A stretch of 64,000 bases of DNA from Streptomyces scabichelini (GTDB lineage Bacteria; Actinomycetota; Actinomycetes; Streptomycetales; Streptomycetaceae): positions 20,055-84,054 of the forward strand of contig NZ_JAAKZY010000017.1 of assembly GCF_011045015.1 (NCBI RefSeq). Reading direction: 5' to 3'. Below are positions 1 through 9,901 of this stretch, one piece after another. Within the stretch, counting starts at the first letter, position 1, and every line of letters begins with the position of its first letter. The notes below the pieces were generated by a model. That model was not told the origin of the DNA. It saw only the letters and a list, made by a program, of their open reading frames with translations, and searched no databases. A program made the translations under genes and the position numbers.

Positions 1-1
1 G

Positions 2-1549
2 GTGGTGCTCGGCGCCGTACTGGTGACCGTCGGCGCGGTGCTCGCTCCCGCGTCGTCCGCCGCCGGGGTCTCCCCGCTGCAGACACTGCGCAGCGCCGGC
101 ACCCTGGCGGGCGAACGCGGCATCGGCCGTGCGCGCCTCGGCACCGGCCTGCTCCTCGCCGCCGGCGCCGCAGGACTGGCCGGTGTGCTCCTCGCCGACC
201 TGCCCGAACCCGGCGACCTGAACTACGACTCGGTCGCGGGCCTGATGCTGACGGTCCTCTCGGGCACCCTGGCGTTCCTCGCACTGATCACCCTCGGGCC
301 GCTGCTCGTACGCCCGCTGCTGGCGGCCGCCGGGTGGCCGCTGCGCCGGCTCGGGCCCACCGGGACACTCGCCGTCGGCGGCATCGGCGGCGCTCCGCGT
401 CGCGCGGCGGCCGTGTCGGTCGTCGTCGCGCTCGGCGTCACCCTGGTCTCCGGCACCCTCGTCGGCATCGAGACCCTCCGGGGCCACATGGACCGGGAAC
501 TCGCCGTCCAGGCACCCGCGGACTTCGATGTGAGCAGCACCGTGAACGGCGACGGCGACGGGAACGGGAACGACAACGGCAACGCCACCGACAACGGCAA
601 CGCCGTCGACGGCGGCACGGTGAACGGCCTCAGCGCCGACCTCGTACGCCGGCTCAAGGCCGTACCCCAGCTCGCCGACGTGACCGAATACCGGCAGACC
701 GATGTCTCCGTCGACGGCATGGAGGCGTCCGCCGTCGACCTGGACCCGACCGCTCTGCCCTCCTCACGGCTGCTTCGCCCGGTGAGCGGCTCACTGAGCG
801 ATCTCGGTCCGGGTGAAGTGATCGTGAGCAGCAGATTCGCCAGGGGACTCGGCATGGCGGCCGGCGACAGCATCACCTTCACCACGGCGAAGAAGGGCAC
901 CCTGCGGATGTCCGTCGCGGCCACGCTGCCCGACGAAGGACCCCTGGGCGCCGACGCGATCGTCACGCCGGGCGACCTGGACAAGATGGGCGCCTCGCCG
1001 CTGCCGGCCGGTGTCCTCGCGAACGCCGCCGAGTCAGGACAGACGGCCCGCAACGCGGCGGAGCAGGCGATTCGCAAGACCGTCGGCCCGGACAGCGCGA
1101 TGGAGCTGAGGATCCTCGCGGAGGACCGCGACGACAGCGCCGCCGACATCGAGATGATGGCCATCTTGTCGCTGGGTCTGCTCGGGCTCACCGTACTCAT
1201 CGCCGTCGTCGGCGTCGGCACCACGACCGGCCTCACCGTGCTGGAACGCACCCGCGAGTCAGGACTGCTGCGTGCGCTGGGCCTCGGCCGGTCCGGGCTC
1301 CGCTTCCTGATCGGCATGGAGGCCGCCCTGTACGGCGTCCTCGGCGGCGTCCTCGGTCTGGCTCTCGGCGTGCCCTACGCCTGGCTGGCGGTCCGGCTGC
1401 TGAACCTCGGGGCGCCGCTGGCACTGCCGTACGGAGAACTGCTGGCGGTCTTCCTGGGACTGGTGCTCGTCACCGCGCTCGCCGGGCTGCTGCCCGCCCG
1501 CCGCGCGGCCCGGGTCAGCCCGGTGGTGGCGCTGGGCACCACCGAATGA
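2..1549 (+). CDS. FtsX-type ABC transporter permease, 5'-truncated by window edge
   Basis: The frame is open from the first bases, so the true start lies before the window; 515 residues are visible. Hydrophobic segments alternate with a soluble extracytoplasmic region, and the last ~120 residues form a typical FtsX/MacB unit: three membrane spans with the segment LERTRESGLLRALGLGRSG between the first two, a signature of the family. Such permeases work with a cytoplasmic ATPase, probably encoded upstream, to export or move lipid-linked or peptide substrates. The extracytoplasmic loop carries an odd low-complexity Asp/Gly/Asn stretch (about nt 547-615) that looks like a slipped repeat. The gene ends 36 bp before the TRIC gene. 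Substrate unknown. Confidence 0.85.
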   Translation: MVLGAVLVTVGAVLAPASSAAGVSPLQTLRSAGTLAGERGIGRARLGTGLLLAAGAAGLAGVLLADLPEPGDLNYDSVAGLMLTVLSGTLAFLALITLGPLLVRPLLAAAGWPLRRLGPTGTLAVGGIGGAPRRAAAVSVVVALGVTLVSGTLVGIETLRGHMDRELAVQAPADFDVSSTVNGDGDGNGNDNGNATDNGNAVDGGTVNGLSADLVRRLKAVPQLADVTEYRQTDVSVDGMEASAVDLDPTALPSSRLLRPVSGSLSDLGPGEVIVSSRFARGLGMAAGDSITFTTAKKGTLRMSVAATLPDEGPLGADAIVTPGDLDKMGASPLPAGVLANAAESGQTARNAAEQAIRKTVGPDSAMELRILAEDRDDSAADIEMMAILSLGLLGLTVLIAVVGVGTTTGLTVLERTRESGLLRALGLGRSGLRFLIGMEAALYGVLGGVLGLALGVPYAWLAVRLLNLGAPLALPYGELLAVFLGLVLVTALAGLLPARRAARVSPVVALGTTE

Positions 1550-1585
1550 GCGCGGAGCCGGAGAGACCGGAAGAGAAACGAACCC

Positions 1586-2404
1586 ATGCCGACGAGCGAA
1601 CTCAGCCACTGGATCCAGTACGCGATGGATCTCCTGGGAATCTTCGCCTTCGCGCTCTCCGGAGCACTTCTCTCCGTCCGCAAGGACTTCGACATCTTCG
1701 GAACGATCGCTCTCGCCGAGGCGGCCGGCCTGGGCGGCGGACTCTTCCGCGACCTCGTCATCGGTGTCACACCCGTGGCGTTCGCCGACCTCGGCTACTG
1801 CCTGGCGCCGCTCGGCGCGGCCCTGATCATCTTCTTCGGCGCGACCATCCACCACGACAGCTCCATGTTCGACGGGTTCGACGCGGCGGCACTGGGACTG
1901 TTCAGCGTCACAGGGACGATCAAGGCCCTCACCCATGGCTTCGGCCTCACCGCCGCGACCACGCTCGGGGTGGCCACGGCCGTCGGCGGCGGTGTCCTCA
2001 GCAGCCTGCTGGCGCTCGAAGTGCCACCCCTCCTCCGCTGGAACCGTGATCTGTACGCACTGCCCGCCCTCGTCGGCGCCGGCGCCGTGGCACTGCTGCA
2101 CGCCGTCGAGGTGCTGAACGTCCTCACCGCGGTCGGTGCCGCCCTGGCGGCCTTCCTCCTGAGACTGCTCGCCCTTCGCCGCCACTGGCGCACCCCCCGC
2201 TCGCGTATGTGGCGCGATCCCTTCACCGGGATGCGACAGCAGGCGGGCTCCGGGCAGTCGTCCGTGCGGCCATCCGGGCAGTCGTCCGTGCGTTCATCCG
2301 TGCGGTCGGAGGGTGCGGCCGCCGTCCACGGTCAGTACCCGCCGATGGAGGACACCCTCCGCATCCGGCTCCCCGACCGGCACACGCGGTCAAGGCCGAA
2401 GTGA
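1586..2404 (+). CDS. TRIC-type (UPF0126) cation channel family membrane protein
   Basis: This 272-residue protein is mostly hydrophobic, with about seven membrane spans arranged as two similar three-helix units. Glycine-rich motifs such as EAAGLGGGLFRDLVIG near residue 50 and the matching TAVGGGVLSSLL in the second half are hallmarks of the trimeric intracellular cation (TRIC/UPF0126) family, whose bacterial members form monovalent cation channels. The ATG at 1586 follows a weak purine-rich GGAAGAG stretch. The last ~60 residues are polar and repetitive (SGQSSVR twice, then SSVRS) and come from an 18-bp direct duplication near 2252-2300. That tail is not part of the family fold and may be recent slippage. 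Physiological role unknown. Confidence 0.85.
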   Translation: MPTSELSHWIQYAMDLLGIFAFALSGALLSVRKDFDIFGTIALAEAAGLGGGLFRDLVIGVTPVAFADLGYCLAPLGAALIIFFGATIHHDSSMFDGFDAAALGLFSVTGTIKALTHGFGLTAATTLGVATAVGGGVLSSLLALEVPPLLRWNRDLYALPALVGAGAVALLHAVEVLNVLTAVGAALAAFLLRLLALRRHWRTPRSRMWRDPFTGMRQQAGSGQSSVRPSGQSSVRSSVRSEGAAAVHGQYPPMEDTLRIRLPDRHTRSRPK

Positions 2405-2531
2405 TCAGAACCGGATTCGCCCGCCAGGCAGAACGGCCGAGCGGTGGGTCGGCCGAATGGCCGAGGTGCGGTGGGCGGAATCGGCTCCCGGGCCGAGGGG
2501 AGGACCTGCCGCCGGGCGAGATCGTCAAGGC

Positions 2532-2738
2532 ATGCAGATACTCAACGTGATCCAGATCAGCATCGCCGTCCTCGCCGGGCTCTGCCTCCTCGTCGCCGGA
2601 GTGTTCTCCGTCCTGACCTCCCTCAGCGGTGCGGGTACGGAGGAACTCGTCGCGGGACGTGGGGCCAGGGCCCCGGAACCGTACCTCTCCACACGTCGGC
2701 GGGATGCCGACCGGCGTGACCGAGTGCCGCCCCGCTGA
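2532..2738 (+). CDS. small single-span membrane protein, hypothetical
   Basis: This is a 68-residue ORF starting MQILNVIQISIAVL. Residues 2-28 form one hydrophobic segment typical of an N-terminal anchor, followed by a polar Arg/Asp-rich tail. The ATG at 2532 has only a weak ribosome-binding site (CAAGG). The same frame is open further upstream, but that extension is compositionally unlike protein and overlaps nothing conserved. The gene lies between the TRIC gene and the receiver-like protein on the same strand. I recognise no family. The membrane segment and codon usage make it plausible but not certain. Confidence 0.4.
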   Translation: MQILNVIQISIAVLAGLCLLVAGVFSVLTSLSGAGTEELVAGRGARAPEPYLSTRRRDADRRDRVPPR

Positions 2739-2768
2739 GAAGACCCGCCCCCGCTGAGAAGACCCGTC
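2738..2768 (+). repeat. short tandem repeat in leader of following gene
   Basis: A block containing GCTGAGAAGACCCG occurs twice in tandem (about 17-bp period) between the small membrane gene and the next start codon. Its function is unknown; replication slippage is the simplest explanation. Confidence 0.5.
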
Positions 2769-2797
2769 GCGCCGGAGAAGAACGAAGAGACAGAGAC

Positions 2798-3553
2798 ATG
2801 GAAGAACACGGAGGTGTCATGCGGTCTGCCACGGTGATCTCCCTCGACCGGGCGCGCAGCGGGCCACTGTTGCGCGAGGCGCGCAGAACTCAGCTGCTCC
2901 CTCCAGTGATCCACCCCTGGGGCGCACTCCACGCCTACGCGGAACTGCTGACCGGACGGCCGCGACCGCTGGCCGTTCTCGACGTGCCCGACGTGCCGGA
3001 CGAGAGATGCGCGTACGTTCTCGGACACCGCGTCGCGCTGCTGCGGCGGCTGGCACCCGTGACCGTCCTCGTGCCCGAGGACACCTGCCCTGCCGCGCTG
3101 CTCGAAGCGGGTGCCACCAACGTTCTCGCGCGCAGCATGCCGGTCGATGAACTGGCCGCCCGGCTGGTGGCGGATCAGCGCTGGCTGGCCAGGAAGGAAG
3201 CACGCACGCCCCGATACGAGGGGCAGGGGCAGGGGCAGGGGCAAGCGCAGGCGCAGGTGCAGGGCCGGGAGCTGTCGCCTTCCTACCTGCCCGCCCACCA
3301 GGTTTCGCAGAAGGTTCTTCTCGGTCTCTTTCTCGCCGGTCCCCAGCCCTGGTGCTGCCACGATCTGACGCGTCTGCTGGGATCGGCCGAACAGCCGCTG
3401 TCCCGGGCCGCCCTCCGCGCCCGGATGCTGCGGCTGACCCCTCTCCTCGACCGCCTGGGACTGGCTCTGTGCAGGACCGGCCGCTGGGGGCGCTTCTCCT
3501 ACACGGTCGTGTCCTCGGCCAGGCTCAGCCAGGAGACGCAACGCGCGGCCTGA
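2798..3553 (+). CDS. pseudo-receiver/winged-helix regulator-like protein
   Basis: The 251-residue protein is organised like an atypical response regulator. Residues ~55-130 show an alternating beta/alpha pattern (LAVLDVPDVPD, VTVLVPEDTCPAALLEAGATNVLARSM, DELAARLVADQRW) resembling a receiver fold. Residues ~165-251 are helical and resemble a winged-helix DNA-binding region. No clear phospho-acceptor Asp is evident in the expected context, so phosphorylation is doubtful. The linker (about residues 141-158) is a Gly/Gln/Ala repeat from slipped GGGGCA hexamers near 3222-3260. Two starts compete: ATG 2798, and ATG 2819, which has GGAGG four bases upstream. I kept the longer form. DNA-binding function is inferred. 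Confidence 0.6.
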   Translation: MEEHGGVMRSATVISLDRARSGPLLREARRTQLLPPVIHPWGALHAYAELLTGRPRPLAVLDVPDVPDERCAYVLGHRVALLRRLAPVTVLVPEDTCPAALLEAGATNVLARSMPVDELAARLVADQRWLARKEARTPRYEGQGQGQGQAQAQVQGRELSPSYLPAHQVSQKVLLGLFLAGPQPWCCHDLTRLLGSAEQPLSRAALRARMLRLTPLLDRLGLALCRTGRWGRFSYTVVSSARLSQETQRAA

Positions 3554-3573
3554 AGCGCCAAGACCTACTGGAC

Positions 3574-4059
3574 CTATGCCCCCGCACGTTCCTGGTCGGC
3601 GCGTTCCGCGGTCCAGGTGATGTGTGGGGGCTCGACGCGTGCGCAAAGGGGCCCGCCCTGTGCGTCGGTCAGGCCGAGGCGCCCGACCAGCAGCCCGTCG
3701 CGTGCGGCGGCGGCGAGTACGTCGGCGGGGATGACGTCGAGCAGCAGCTTGGCGCGGCGGAACATCGTGAAGGTGCCCGACTCGTCGACCGTGCCCCACG
3801 ACAGGTAGATGAACCGTCGGCCCAGACGGTCCTGCACGTAGGGGCCTTTGACCTCGGTGCCGGTCGGCGAGACGTTCGCGGTGCACTCCAGGGTCCAGGT
3901 CGCGGACGGTGCGTCACCGGGCTGCGGATCGAGGAGTTCGGCCGGACGGTCACGGCGTTGCACGGCGACGTGGATGTTGCCGTACGCGGGGGTTTTGCCG
4001 TCGACAGGGGCCGGGCAGGTGAGGCCGGGCAGGTCGACGGCGTCGATGCGGATGCGCAT
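3574..4059 (-). CDS. DUF5990 family protein
   Basis: A 161-residue soluble protein beginning MRIRIDAVDLPG. Its segments NIHVAVQRRDRPAELL, SATWTLECTA, RFIYLSWGTVDESGTFTMFRRAKL and VGRLGLTDAQGGPLCA match my recollection of the DUF5990 family, common in Streptomyces and functionally uncharacterised. The pattern suggests a compact beta-rich fold. The start could also be one of two ATGs at 4071/4068, giving a few extra residues; none has a strong ribosome-binding site. It is convergent with the preceding gene and lies downstream of the lipoprotein on the same strand. Confidence 0.75.
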   Translation of the reverse strand: MRIRIDAVDLPGLTCPAPVDGKTPAYGNIHVAVQRRDRPAELLDPQPGDAPSATWTLECTANVSPTGTEVKGPYVQDRLGRRFIYLSWGTVDESGTFTMFRRAKLLLDVIPADVLAAAARDGLLVGRLGLTDAQGGPLCARVEPPHITWTAERADQERAGA

Positions 4060-4166
4060 GCCGGCCATCATCCCGCCATCATCCGCCCAGAGGTCAGCCG
4101 ACCTCGAACCGGGGTGGGCCGCACCGCGCCGGCGTCCGGCGCGGTGCGTTGCGGTCGGCCTGCGGC

Positions 4167-5003
<837 letters not shown>

Positions 5004-5167
5004 CACGGGAAGTTCCTTCCGAAGTGGGGAGTAGCAGGCGCCCGGCGGCGTTTCCGCCGGTTCCCGCCCTGTGCTCACTATGAGGAGTCCCAGAGGCCTC
5101 AGGTCACGCCCGTCTTCCCTTCAGGACACCGCCGTGGCACAGCCGTGACACAGCAACACATCGGCTC

Positions 5168-5197
5168 GGGGCCGCAGGCCGTGATGCCTGCGGCCCC
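5168..5197 (-). terminator. hairpin terminator downstream of GH74 gene
   Basis: A perfect 12-bp stem (GGGGCCGCAGGC / GCCTGCGGCCCC) with a 6-nt loop begins 15 nt beyond the GH74 stop codon. There is no strong U-tract, as is usual for Streptomyces. Confidence 0.7.
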
Positions 5198-5212
5198 GCT
5201 CGGGTGTTGGGG

Positions 5213-7888
5213 TCAGGACGGGTCGCCGTACTGCAGGCCGCGTCCGTTGGTGCCGACATAGACGCGCCCGTAGGTGTCGGGGTCGCCGGTGACGACGCCG
5301 GTGCCGCCGATGCTGCCCCACTGGTGGGCGTCGTCGTTGACGCGGAGCCAGGTGGCGCCCTTGTCGGTGGAGCGGAAGACGCCGGTGACGTCCTTGACGG
5401 TGCCGATCAGGTACAGGGCCTGGTAGGCGGCGCCCGGCGCGGCCTTGCCGAAGCCGAGGGCGGAGGCGGACTGCACCGTCCCGAGCGTGGTGAAGGTGCG
5501 GCCGCCGTCGGTGGAGTGCAGCAGCCCCTTGGCGCCGCCGGCGATCCACAGGTCCCCGGCGATACCGGGGACGGCCGCGAGCCGGCCGGCGGGCAGGTTG
5601 GTGGCGCGGGCGGTGAAGGTCGCCCCGCCGTCGGTGCTGGCGTGGAGCGTGCCGCCGGACAGTGAGTAGAAGGTCCTGTCCGAGGAGCGGTCGGCGACGA
5701 CCACGGCGCCGTTGCCCAGGCCGCTGACCTGCGACCAGCTCGCCCCCTTGTCGGTCGAGCGGTACGGGGCCTGACCCTCCTCGGTCCAGACGATGGCGGA
5801 GCCGTCGGCCGCGAGCGCGACCTGGCCGCTGTCGGCGCTGCTCACCGGCTCAGCCTTGAAGCCGCTCCAGCTGCTGCCGCCGTCGGTGGAGTAGGCGCCG
5901 TCCTGATCGCCGCCACGGCCGACGCGGACCATCACCGACGGGTTGGACTGGGCGAAATCGATGTCGGTGCTGGTGATCATCATCGGGTTCTTCAGCCGCC
6001 CGGCGGGCACCTCGGCCAGGGAGCTGGAGGAGCCGTAGCGGAAACCGCCCAGGTCACCCATGGAGGAGATGACGGTGGCACCGCCGGGCGGGGCGATCAC
6101 GTCCAGCACCGCGGTCTCCTCCAGCCCTCGGGCCCCCACGGTCCAGTGGCTGGTGCCGCCGCTGTCGGTGGCGCTGGCGTCCTTGCTGCGCCAGATGCCG
6201 CTGCCGGTGCCGTACAGCACGTGCCCGGAGTCGAAGGGATCGATGGCCAGGGCGGTCATCCAGTGCCCGGTGCCGGTACCGACGTAAGGAGCGCCGGAGG
6301 CGTCCCGCTCCGACTTCGAGGCCAGGGCCTTCCAGGTCGTGCCGCCGTCGGTGGTCCGGTAGATCTCGTCCTCGGGCCACCAGCGGTCGAGGGTGGTGAC
6401 CATCACCGTGGACGGCTTCTGCGGGTCGACGGCCAGACCGGAGAACCCGTAACTGCCCTGGGACGGCGAGACGTTCTTCCACGCCCCGCCGGCCGGCGTG
6501 TACTTCCACACCGAACCCGCGGTCACGCCGTTGGGTCCGACGACGTCGGTGTACGTCAGGTACAGCGAGCCGTCACCGGAGAGCACGCCGTGCTGCGGCA
6601 TCTGCCCGGTGGGCTGCCCGGAGACGGCCTGCCAGGTGCTGCCGCCGTCGGTGGAGCGGTACAGGGAGGTGGACTTGTCGGCGACGCCGGCATAGACCGT
6701 CTTGCTTCCGGCCGGTCCGTACGCCACGAAGGAGATGCCCGCGCCGCTGCTCGCCCCGTCCTTGACGGGGAAGGAGGAGACCTGACTCCATGTCACGCCA
6801 TGGTCGGTGCTGCGCCACAGGCCGTTCTTGCGGGTGCCGAGGAGCAGGGTGCCGTTGTCCGAGGGGTTGATCGCCAGCCGTTCGCCCGCCCCGCGGCCGT
6901 CCTCGTTGGCGCCCAGCTTGAACGGCAGGTCGGTGCGCTGGAAGGTGCGGCCACGGTCCGTGGAGCGCAGGATCGCGCCGTTGCCCGCCCAGCTGTTGGT
7001 GTAGGTGCCCGCCCCGAGGTAGAGCCGGTTGGGTTCGACGGGGTCGGTGGCCACCGAGTCGATGCCGAGCAGGTTCCAGTCCTTCTCGCCGGCCCAGTCG
7101 GTCAGCGGGATCCACTGCTCGGCCGCGACATCCCAGCGGTAGGCGCCGCCCATGTCGGTGCGCGCGTACAGCAGGCCCTTCTCCCGCGGGTTGAACACCA
7201 GCCCGGTGACGTAACCACCGCCCACCACCTGGGCGTTCTTCCACGCATACGGTCCGGCCGCGGCCGTGGTCTGCGCCCCGCCGGCCTCGGCCGCCTGGGT
7301 CTCGGCCGCTTGGTTCTCGGCCGTTTTCACCAGCTTCCACTGCTGGTTGGTGCTGCCCCTGCCGGGATACTGGATGACTGCCGCGCCCTGGGCCGTGGAG
7401 CCTCCGGAGACGTCCAGGACCTGGCCGCTCCTGCGGGAGGTGAAGGTGACGGCGTCAGAACCGCTCACCTCGTCGATCCGCCACTCCTGGGAGGTGGAGG
7501 AGCTGTCGGTCTGCTGCTCGGCGGCAGCTGCCTGGGCGGTCGAACCGCCCGCTATGCCCAGCACTTTGCCGCTGTTGCGGTTCACCAGCTCGTGGTAGCC
7601 GTCCCCGGCGGGTCTCAGCTTCCACTGCTGGTTGGCGGTGTCCTGGTCGGTCCACTGCTGGATGCGGGTGCCGTCGGCGGTGGAGAAGGCGTTGACGTCC
7701 ATCACCTTGCCGCTGCGCACGGAAACCAGCCGGTAGTAGGCATCTCCGTCGACCGTCGCGGCCTGCGAGTCCTCCTGCGCGAACAGGAGGTACGGCACGA
7801 GGACGGCGGGTACGCCGAGCAGCAGGCCGGTGGCGGTCCAGCGACGGCGGTGACGCCCGCGGCGCCCGCCGTTCGTGGGGCTTTTCAT
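5213..7888 (-). CDS. secreted xyloglucanase: ricin-type lectin plus GH74 beta-propellers
   Basis: The 891-residue enzyme starts at ATG 7888, after AAGGAGA. An Arg-rich n-region and hydrophobic core (about 17-36) form the export signal. Residues ~48-190 are a ricin-B/CBM13-like beta-trefoil with three QxW-type repeats (NQQWKL, SQEWRI, NQQWKL). Residues ~213-891 match GH74: VVGGGYVTGLVFNP, YARTDMGGAYRW, DWNLLGIDSVATDP, TYTNSWAGNGAILRSTDRG and many BNR/Asp-box motifs (S-T-D-x-G-x-T-W). Asp245 in TDMGGA and the Asp in MGDLGGF are likely the catalytic acid pair. GH74 enzymes cleave xyloglucan endo- or exo-wise. There is no CBM2; the lectin is unusually placed at the N-terminus. Confidence 0.92.
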   Translation of the reverse strand: MKSPTNGGRRGRHRRRWTATGLLLGVPAVLVPYLLFAQEDSQAATVDGDAYYRLVSVRSGKVMDVNAFSTADGTRIQQWTDQDTANQQWKLRPAGDGYHELVNRNSGKVLGIAGGSTAQAAAAEQQTDSSSTSQEWRIDEVSGSDAVTFTSRRSGQVLDVSGGSTAQGAAVIQYPGRGSTNQQWKLVKTAENQAAETQAAEAGGAQTTAAAGPYAWKNAQVVGGGYVTGLVFNPREKGLLYARTDMGGAYRWDVAAEQWIPLTDWAGEKDWNLLGIDSVATDPVEPNRLYLGAGTYTNSWAGNGAILRSTDRGRTFQRTDLPFKLGANEDGRGAGERLAINPSDNGTLLLGTRKNGLWRSTDHGVTWSQVSSFPVKDGASSGAGISFVAYGPAGSKTVYAGVADKSTSLYRSTDGGSTWQAVSGQPTGQMPQHGVLSGDGSLYLTYTDVVGPNGVTAGSVWKYTPAGGAWKNVSPSQGSYGFSGLAVDPQKPSTVMVTTLDRWWPEDEIYRTTDGGTTWKALASKSERDASGAPYVGTGTGHWMTALAIDPFDSGHVLYGTGSGIWRSKDASATDSGGTSHWTVGARGLEETAVLDVIAPPGGATVISSMGDLGGFRYGSSSSLAEVPAGRLKNPMMITSTDIDFAQSNPSVMVRVGRGGDQDGAYSTDGGSSWSGFKAEPVSSADSGQVALAADGSAIVWTEEGQAPYRSTDKGASWSQVSGLGNGAVVVADRSSDRTFYSLSGGTLHASTDGGATFTARATNLPAGRLAAVPGIAGDLWIAGGAKGLLHSTDGGRTFTTLGTVQSASALGFGKAAPGAAYQALYLIGTVKDVTGVFRSTDKGATWLRVNDDAHQWGSIGGTGVVTGDPDTYGRVYVGTNGRGLQYGDPS

Positions 7889-8079
7889 GGGGAGGTGCTC
7901 TCCTTGCATGCCGTTCACCAGAGGACCAGAGGAATGGCGGATTCAGGCACCGAAATGGCCGGATCCGACTCCTTGTGGTCACAGGCTTCGCAAAGGGTTG
8001 CCTTGGGCCGGGAAGTTCTTCGAAGTCACCTCGTGGTGCGGCAGGCGTGCGGTAGGCGTTGATCAGCGTTCAGTTGACG

Positions 8080-8119
8080 CCGGCCCCCGTCGATCGACGG
8101 GGGCCGGTCGGCCGACCGG
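8080..8119. other. nested perfect palindromes upstream of GH74 gene
   Basis: A perfect 28-bp palindrome (8080-8107, centred on TCGATCGA-like sequence) overlaps a perfect 16-bp palindrome CCGGTCGGCCGACCGG (8104-8119). It lies about 190 bp upstream of the GH74 start and before the plus-strand pseudogene. It could be a bidirectional terminator or a dyad operator. Confidence 0.6.
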
Positions 8120-8182
8120 CGGGGCACCTCCCGAAGCCCGTCGGATGGTTGACCGCCCCCACGCCCCGGCAACGTCGTCCCA

Positions 8183-8453
8183 GTGACTGAGATCGAGACC
8201 GTCAAGAAGGCCCCTCCGCGTTCCCTATCCTCACCCGAGTCCGCCACGGCGACGGAACGGCCGGCGCCGATGGCGCGGCTGGTCGGGCTGGACCTCGCCC
8301 GTGCACTGGCCGTCTTCGGAATGTTCGCCGTGCACGTCGGCCCCTGCCGTGGCTGCGGCGGCCGGCAACTCCGATCATCGCCGTCGGCACCATGTCCCTG
8401 ACCCTCTACGTGGGCCACATCCTGGTCATCCTCGCCCTGCCCGGTCCCGGTGC
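8183..8453 (+). pseudogene. internally deleted membrane acyltransferase-like gene (HGSNAT/DUF1624 type)
   Basis: A GTG-started ORF encodes an N-terminal stretch ending RLVGLDLARALAVFGMFAVHVG, the conserved first transmembrane segment of heparan-glucosaminide-acetyltransferase-like/DUF418-type proteins. About 10 bp later and in another frame (nt 8341-8450) comes PIIAVGTMSLTLYVGHILVI, typical of the last membrane segment of the same type of protein. About 1 kb that should lie between is missing, and there is no proper C-terminus. This is a deletion remnant trapped between the GH74 gene and the oppositely oriented oxidoreductase. The family is inferred from two short segments only. Confidence 0.7.
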
Positions 8454-8470
8454 CGCTCCCCGCCCCGGCG

Positions 8471-9901
8471 TCACGGGCTCCAGGTCTGCCCTCGGAGGTG
8501 GCGCAGAGCTCGTGCGGCGGCGTGGGCTCCGCACATTCCGTGCGCGCCGGGGCCGGGCGGGGTGGCCGCGGAGCACAGGTAGTGGCCGGGCAGACCGGTG
8601 TCGTACGGGTGCGGGGTGGGCCGCGGGCCGAACAGCAGCTGGGGGATGTCCTTGGCGCCGGTCATGATGTTGCCGCCGACGTAGTTCGGGTTGTACGCGG
8701 CGAATCCGGGGGTGGTGCGCACCGAGGTGCCGACGATCCGGTCCCGGAATCCCGGGGCGAACCGCTCGATCTGGGCGGTGATCGCTCCTGTGGCGTCGCC
8801 GGACCAGTCGGCCGGTACGTGGGCGTAGGTCCACACGGGGTGCACGTCGCCGGCCGACCGCGAGGGATCGGCCAGATACTGCTGGCCGACCAGGACGAAC
8901 GGCCGCTCGGGCATCCGTCCGGCGTGGATGTCCCGCTCCGTGGCCGCGATCTCGGGGTACGTGCCGCCGACGTGCACCGTGCCGGCCCGCCGCGCCGCTT
9001 CGGCGGTCCAGGGAACGCCGCCCTCGACCGCGAAGTCGACCTTGAACGCCCCCGGGCCGTACCGGAACCGCCGGTAGGCACGCGCGACCCTGGGCGGCAG
9101 CCGGTCGCCCAGGATGTCGGCCAGTGCGGTGGGCGCCACATCCCAGAGGGTCACGTCCGTGGGCGGCAGTTCGGAGGCCGACCGCACCCGCACACCCGTC
9201 TCGATCTTCCCGCCGAGGTCGGTCAGCAGCGCGGCCATGGCGTCGGTGATGCGGCGTGATCCGCCGACGGCCACGGCCCAGCCGTGCCGGTGCCCCGCGG
9301 TGAGGATGCCGAGTCCGATAGCGGCGCTCAGCGGCCGGTCGAGAGGGTGGAAGGCGTGTGCCGCCACCCCGCCCCACAGTGCCCGCGCCTCGTCGGTCGC
9401 GAAGGCCTTCGCCAGCAGCGACGCGGGGGCCAGCGCGGGGACGCCGAAGCGGGCGAGTCGCACTGGGTGCCGCGGGATGCGGAGCAGCGGGCCGAGGATG
9501 TCGGCGTCGAAGGTGTCGTACGCCGCCGACGGGCCGTCGAACAGCCACCGCCAGCGTCGGCCGTCGCCGCCGAGACCGGCCGCGGTCTCGGCGACCGAGC
9601 GGTGCAGCACCCCTGCGGTGCCGCTGTCCAGCGGATGTACGCAGTCGATCTCCGGCAGCGCCCACCGCAGCCCGTAGCGGTCCAGGCCGAGCTCGCGCAG
9701 GAACGGTGAGCCGACCGTCATCGGGTGGACGGCCGAGCAGTGGTCGTGCAGCAGCCCGGGAAGGATCGCCTCACCGGAGCGGGTGCCGCCCCCGATCTCG
9801 TCGGCCGCCTCGAGGACGGTGACCTGTACGCCCTCCCGGGCCAGGGCGATGGCGGCGGCCAGCCCGTTGGGGCCGGCCCCGACCACGATTGCCGTACTCA
9901 T
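8471..9901 (-). CDS. FAD/NAD(P)-dependent oxidoreductase, phytoene desaturase-like
   Basis: A 476-residue flavoprotein starting STAIVVGAGPNGLAAAIALAREG, a classical Rossmann GxGxxG followed by the acidic residue of VLEAADEIGGGTR. This is the dinucleotide motif of carotenoid-desaturase/amine-oxidase-like enzymes, and the C-terminal GVHGM-like FAD signature appears as GPGAHGMCGAHAA. Its ATG overlaps the stop codon of the DUF3556 gene by 4 bp (ATGA), so the two are translationally coupled and probably act together. Together with the ligase it suggests oxidation or desaturation of an activated lipid or polyketide-like acid. The substrate cannot be told from sequence. Confidence 0.87.
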   Translation of the reverse strand: MSTAIVVGAGPNGLAAAIALAREGVQVTVLEAADEIGGGTRSGEAILPGLLHDHCSAVHPMTVGSPFLRELGLDRYGLRWALPEIDCVHPLDSGTAGVLHRSVAETAAGLGGDGRRWRWLFDGPSAAYDTFDADILGPLLRIPRHPVRLARFGVPALAPASLLAKAFATDEARALWGGVAAHAFHPLDRPLSAAIGLGILTAGHRHGWAVAVGGSRRITDAMAALLTDLGGKIETGVRVRSASELPPTDVTLWDVAPTALADILGDRLPPRVARAYRRFRYGPGAFKVDFAVEGGVPWTAEAARRAGTVHVGGTYPEIAATERDIHAGRMPERPFVLVGQQYLADPSRSAGDVHPVWTYAHVPADWSGDATGAITAQIERFAPGFRDRIVGTSVRTTPGFAAYNPNYVGGNIMTGAKDIPQLLFGPRPTPHPYDTGLPGHYLCSAATPPGPGAHGMCGAHAAARALRHLRGQTWSP

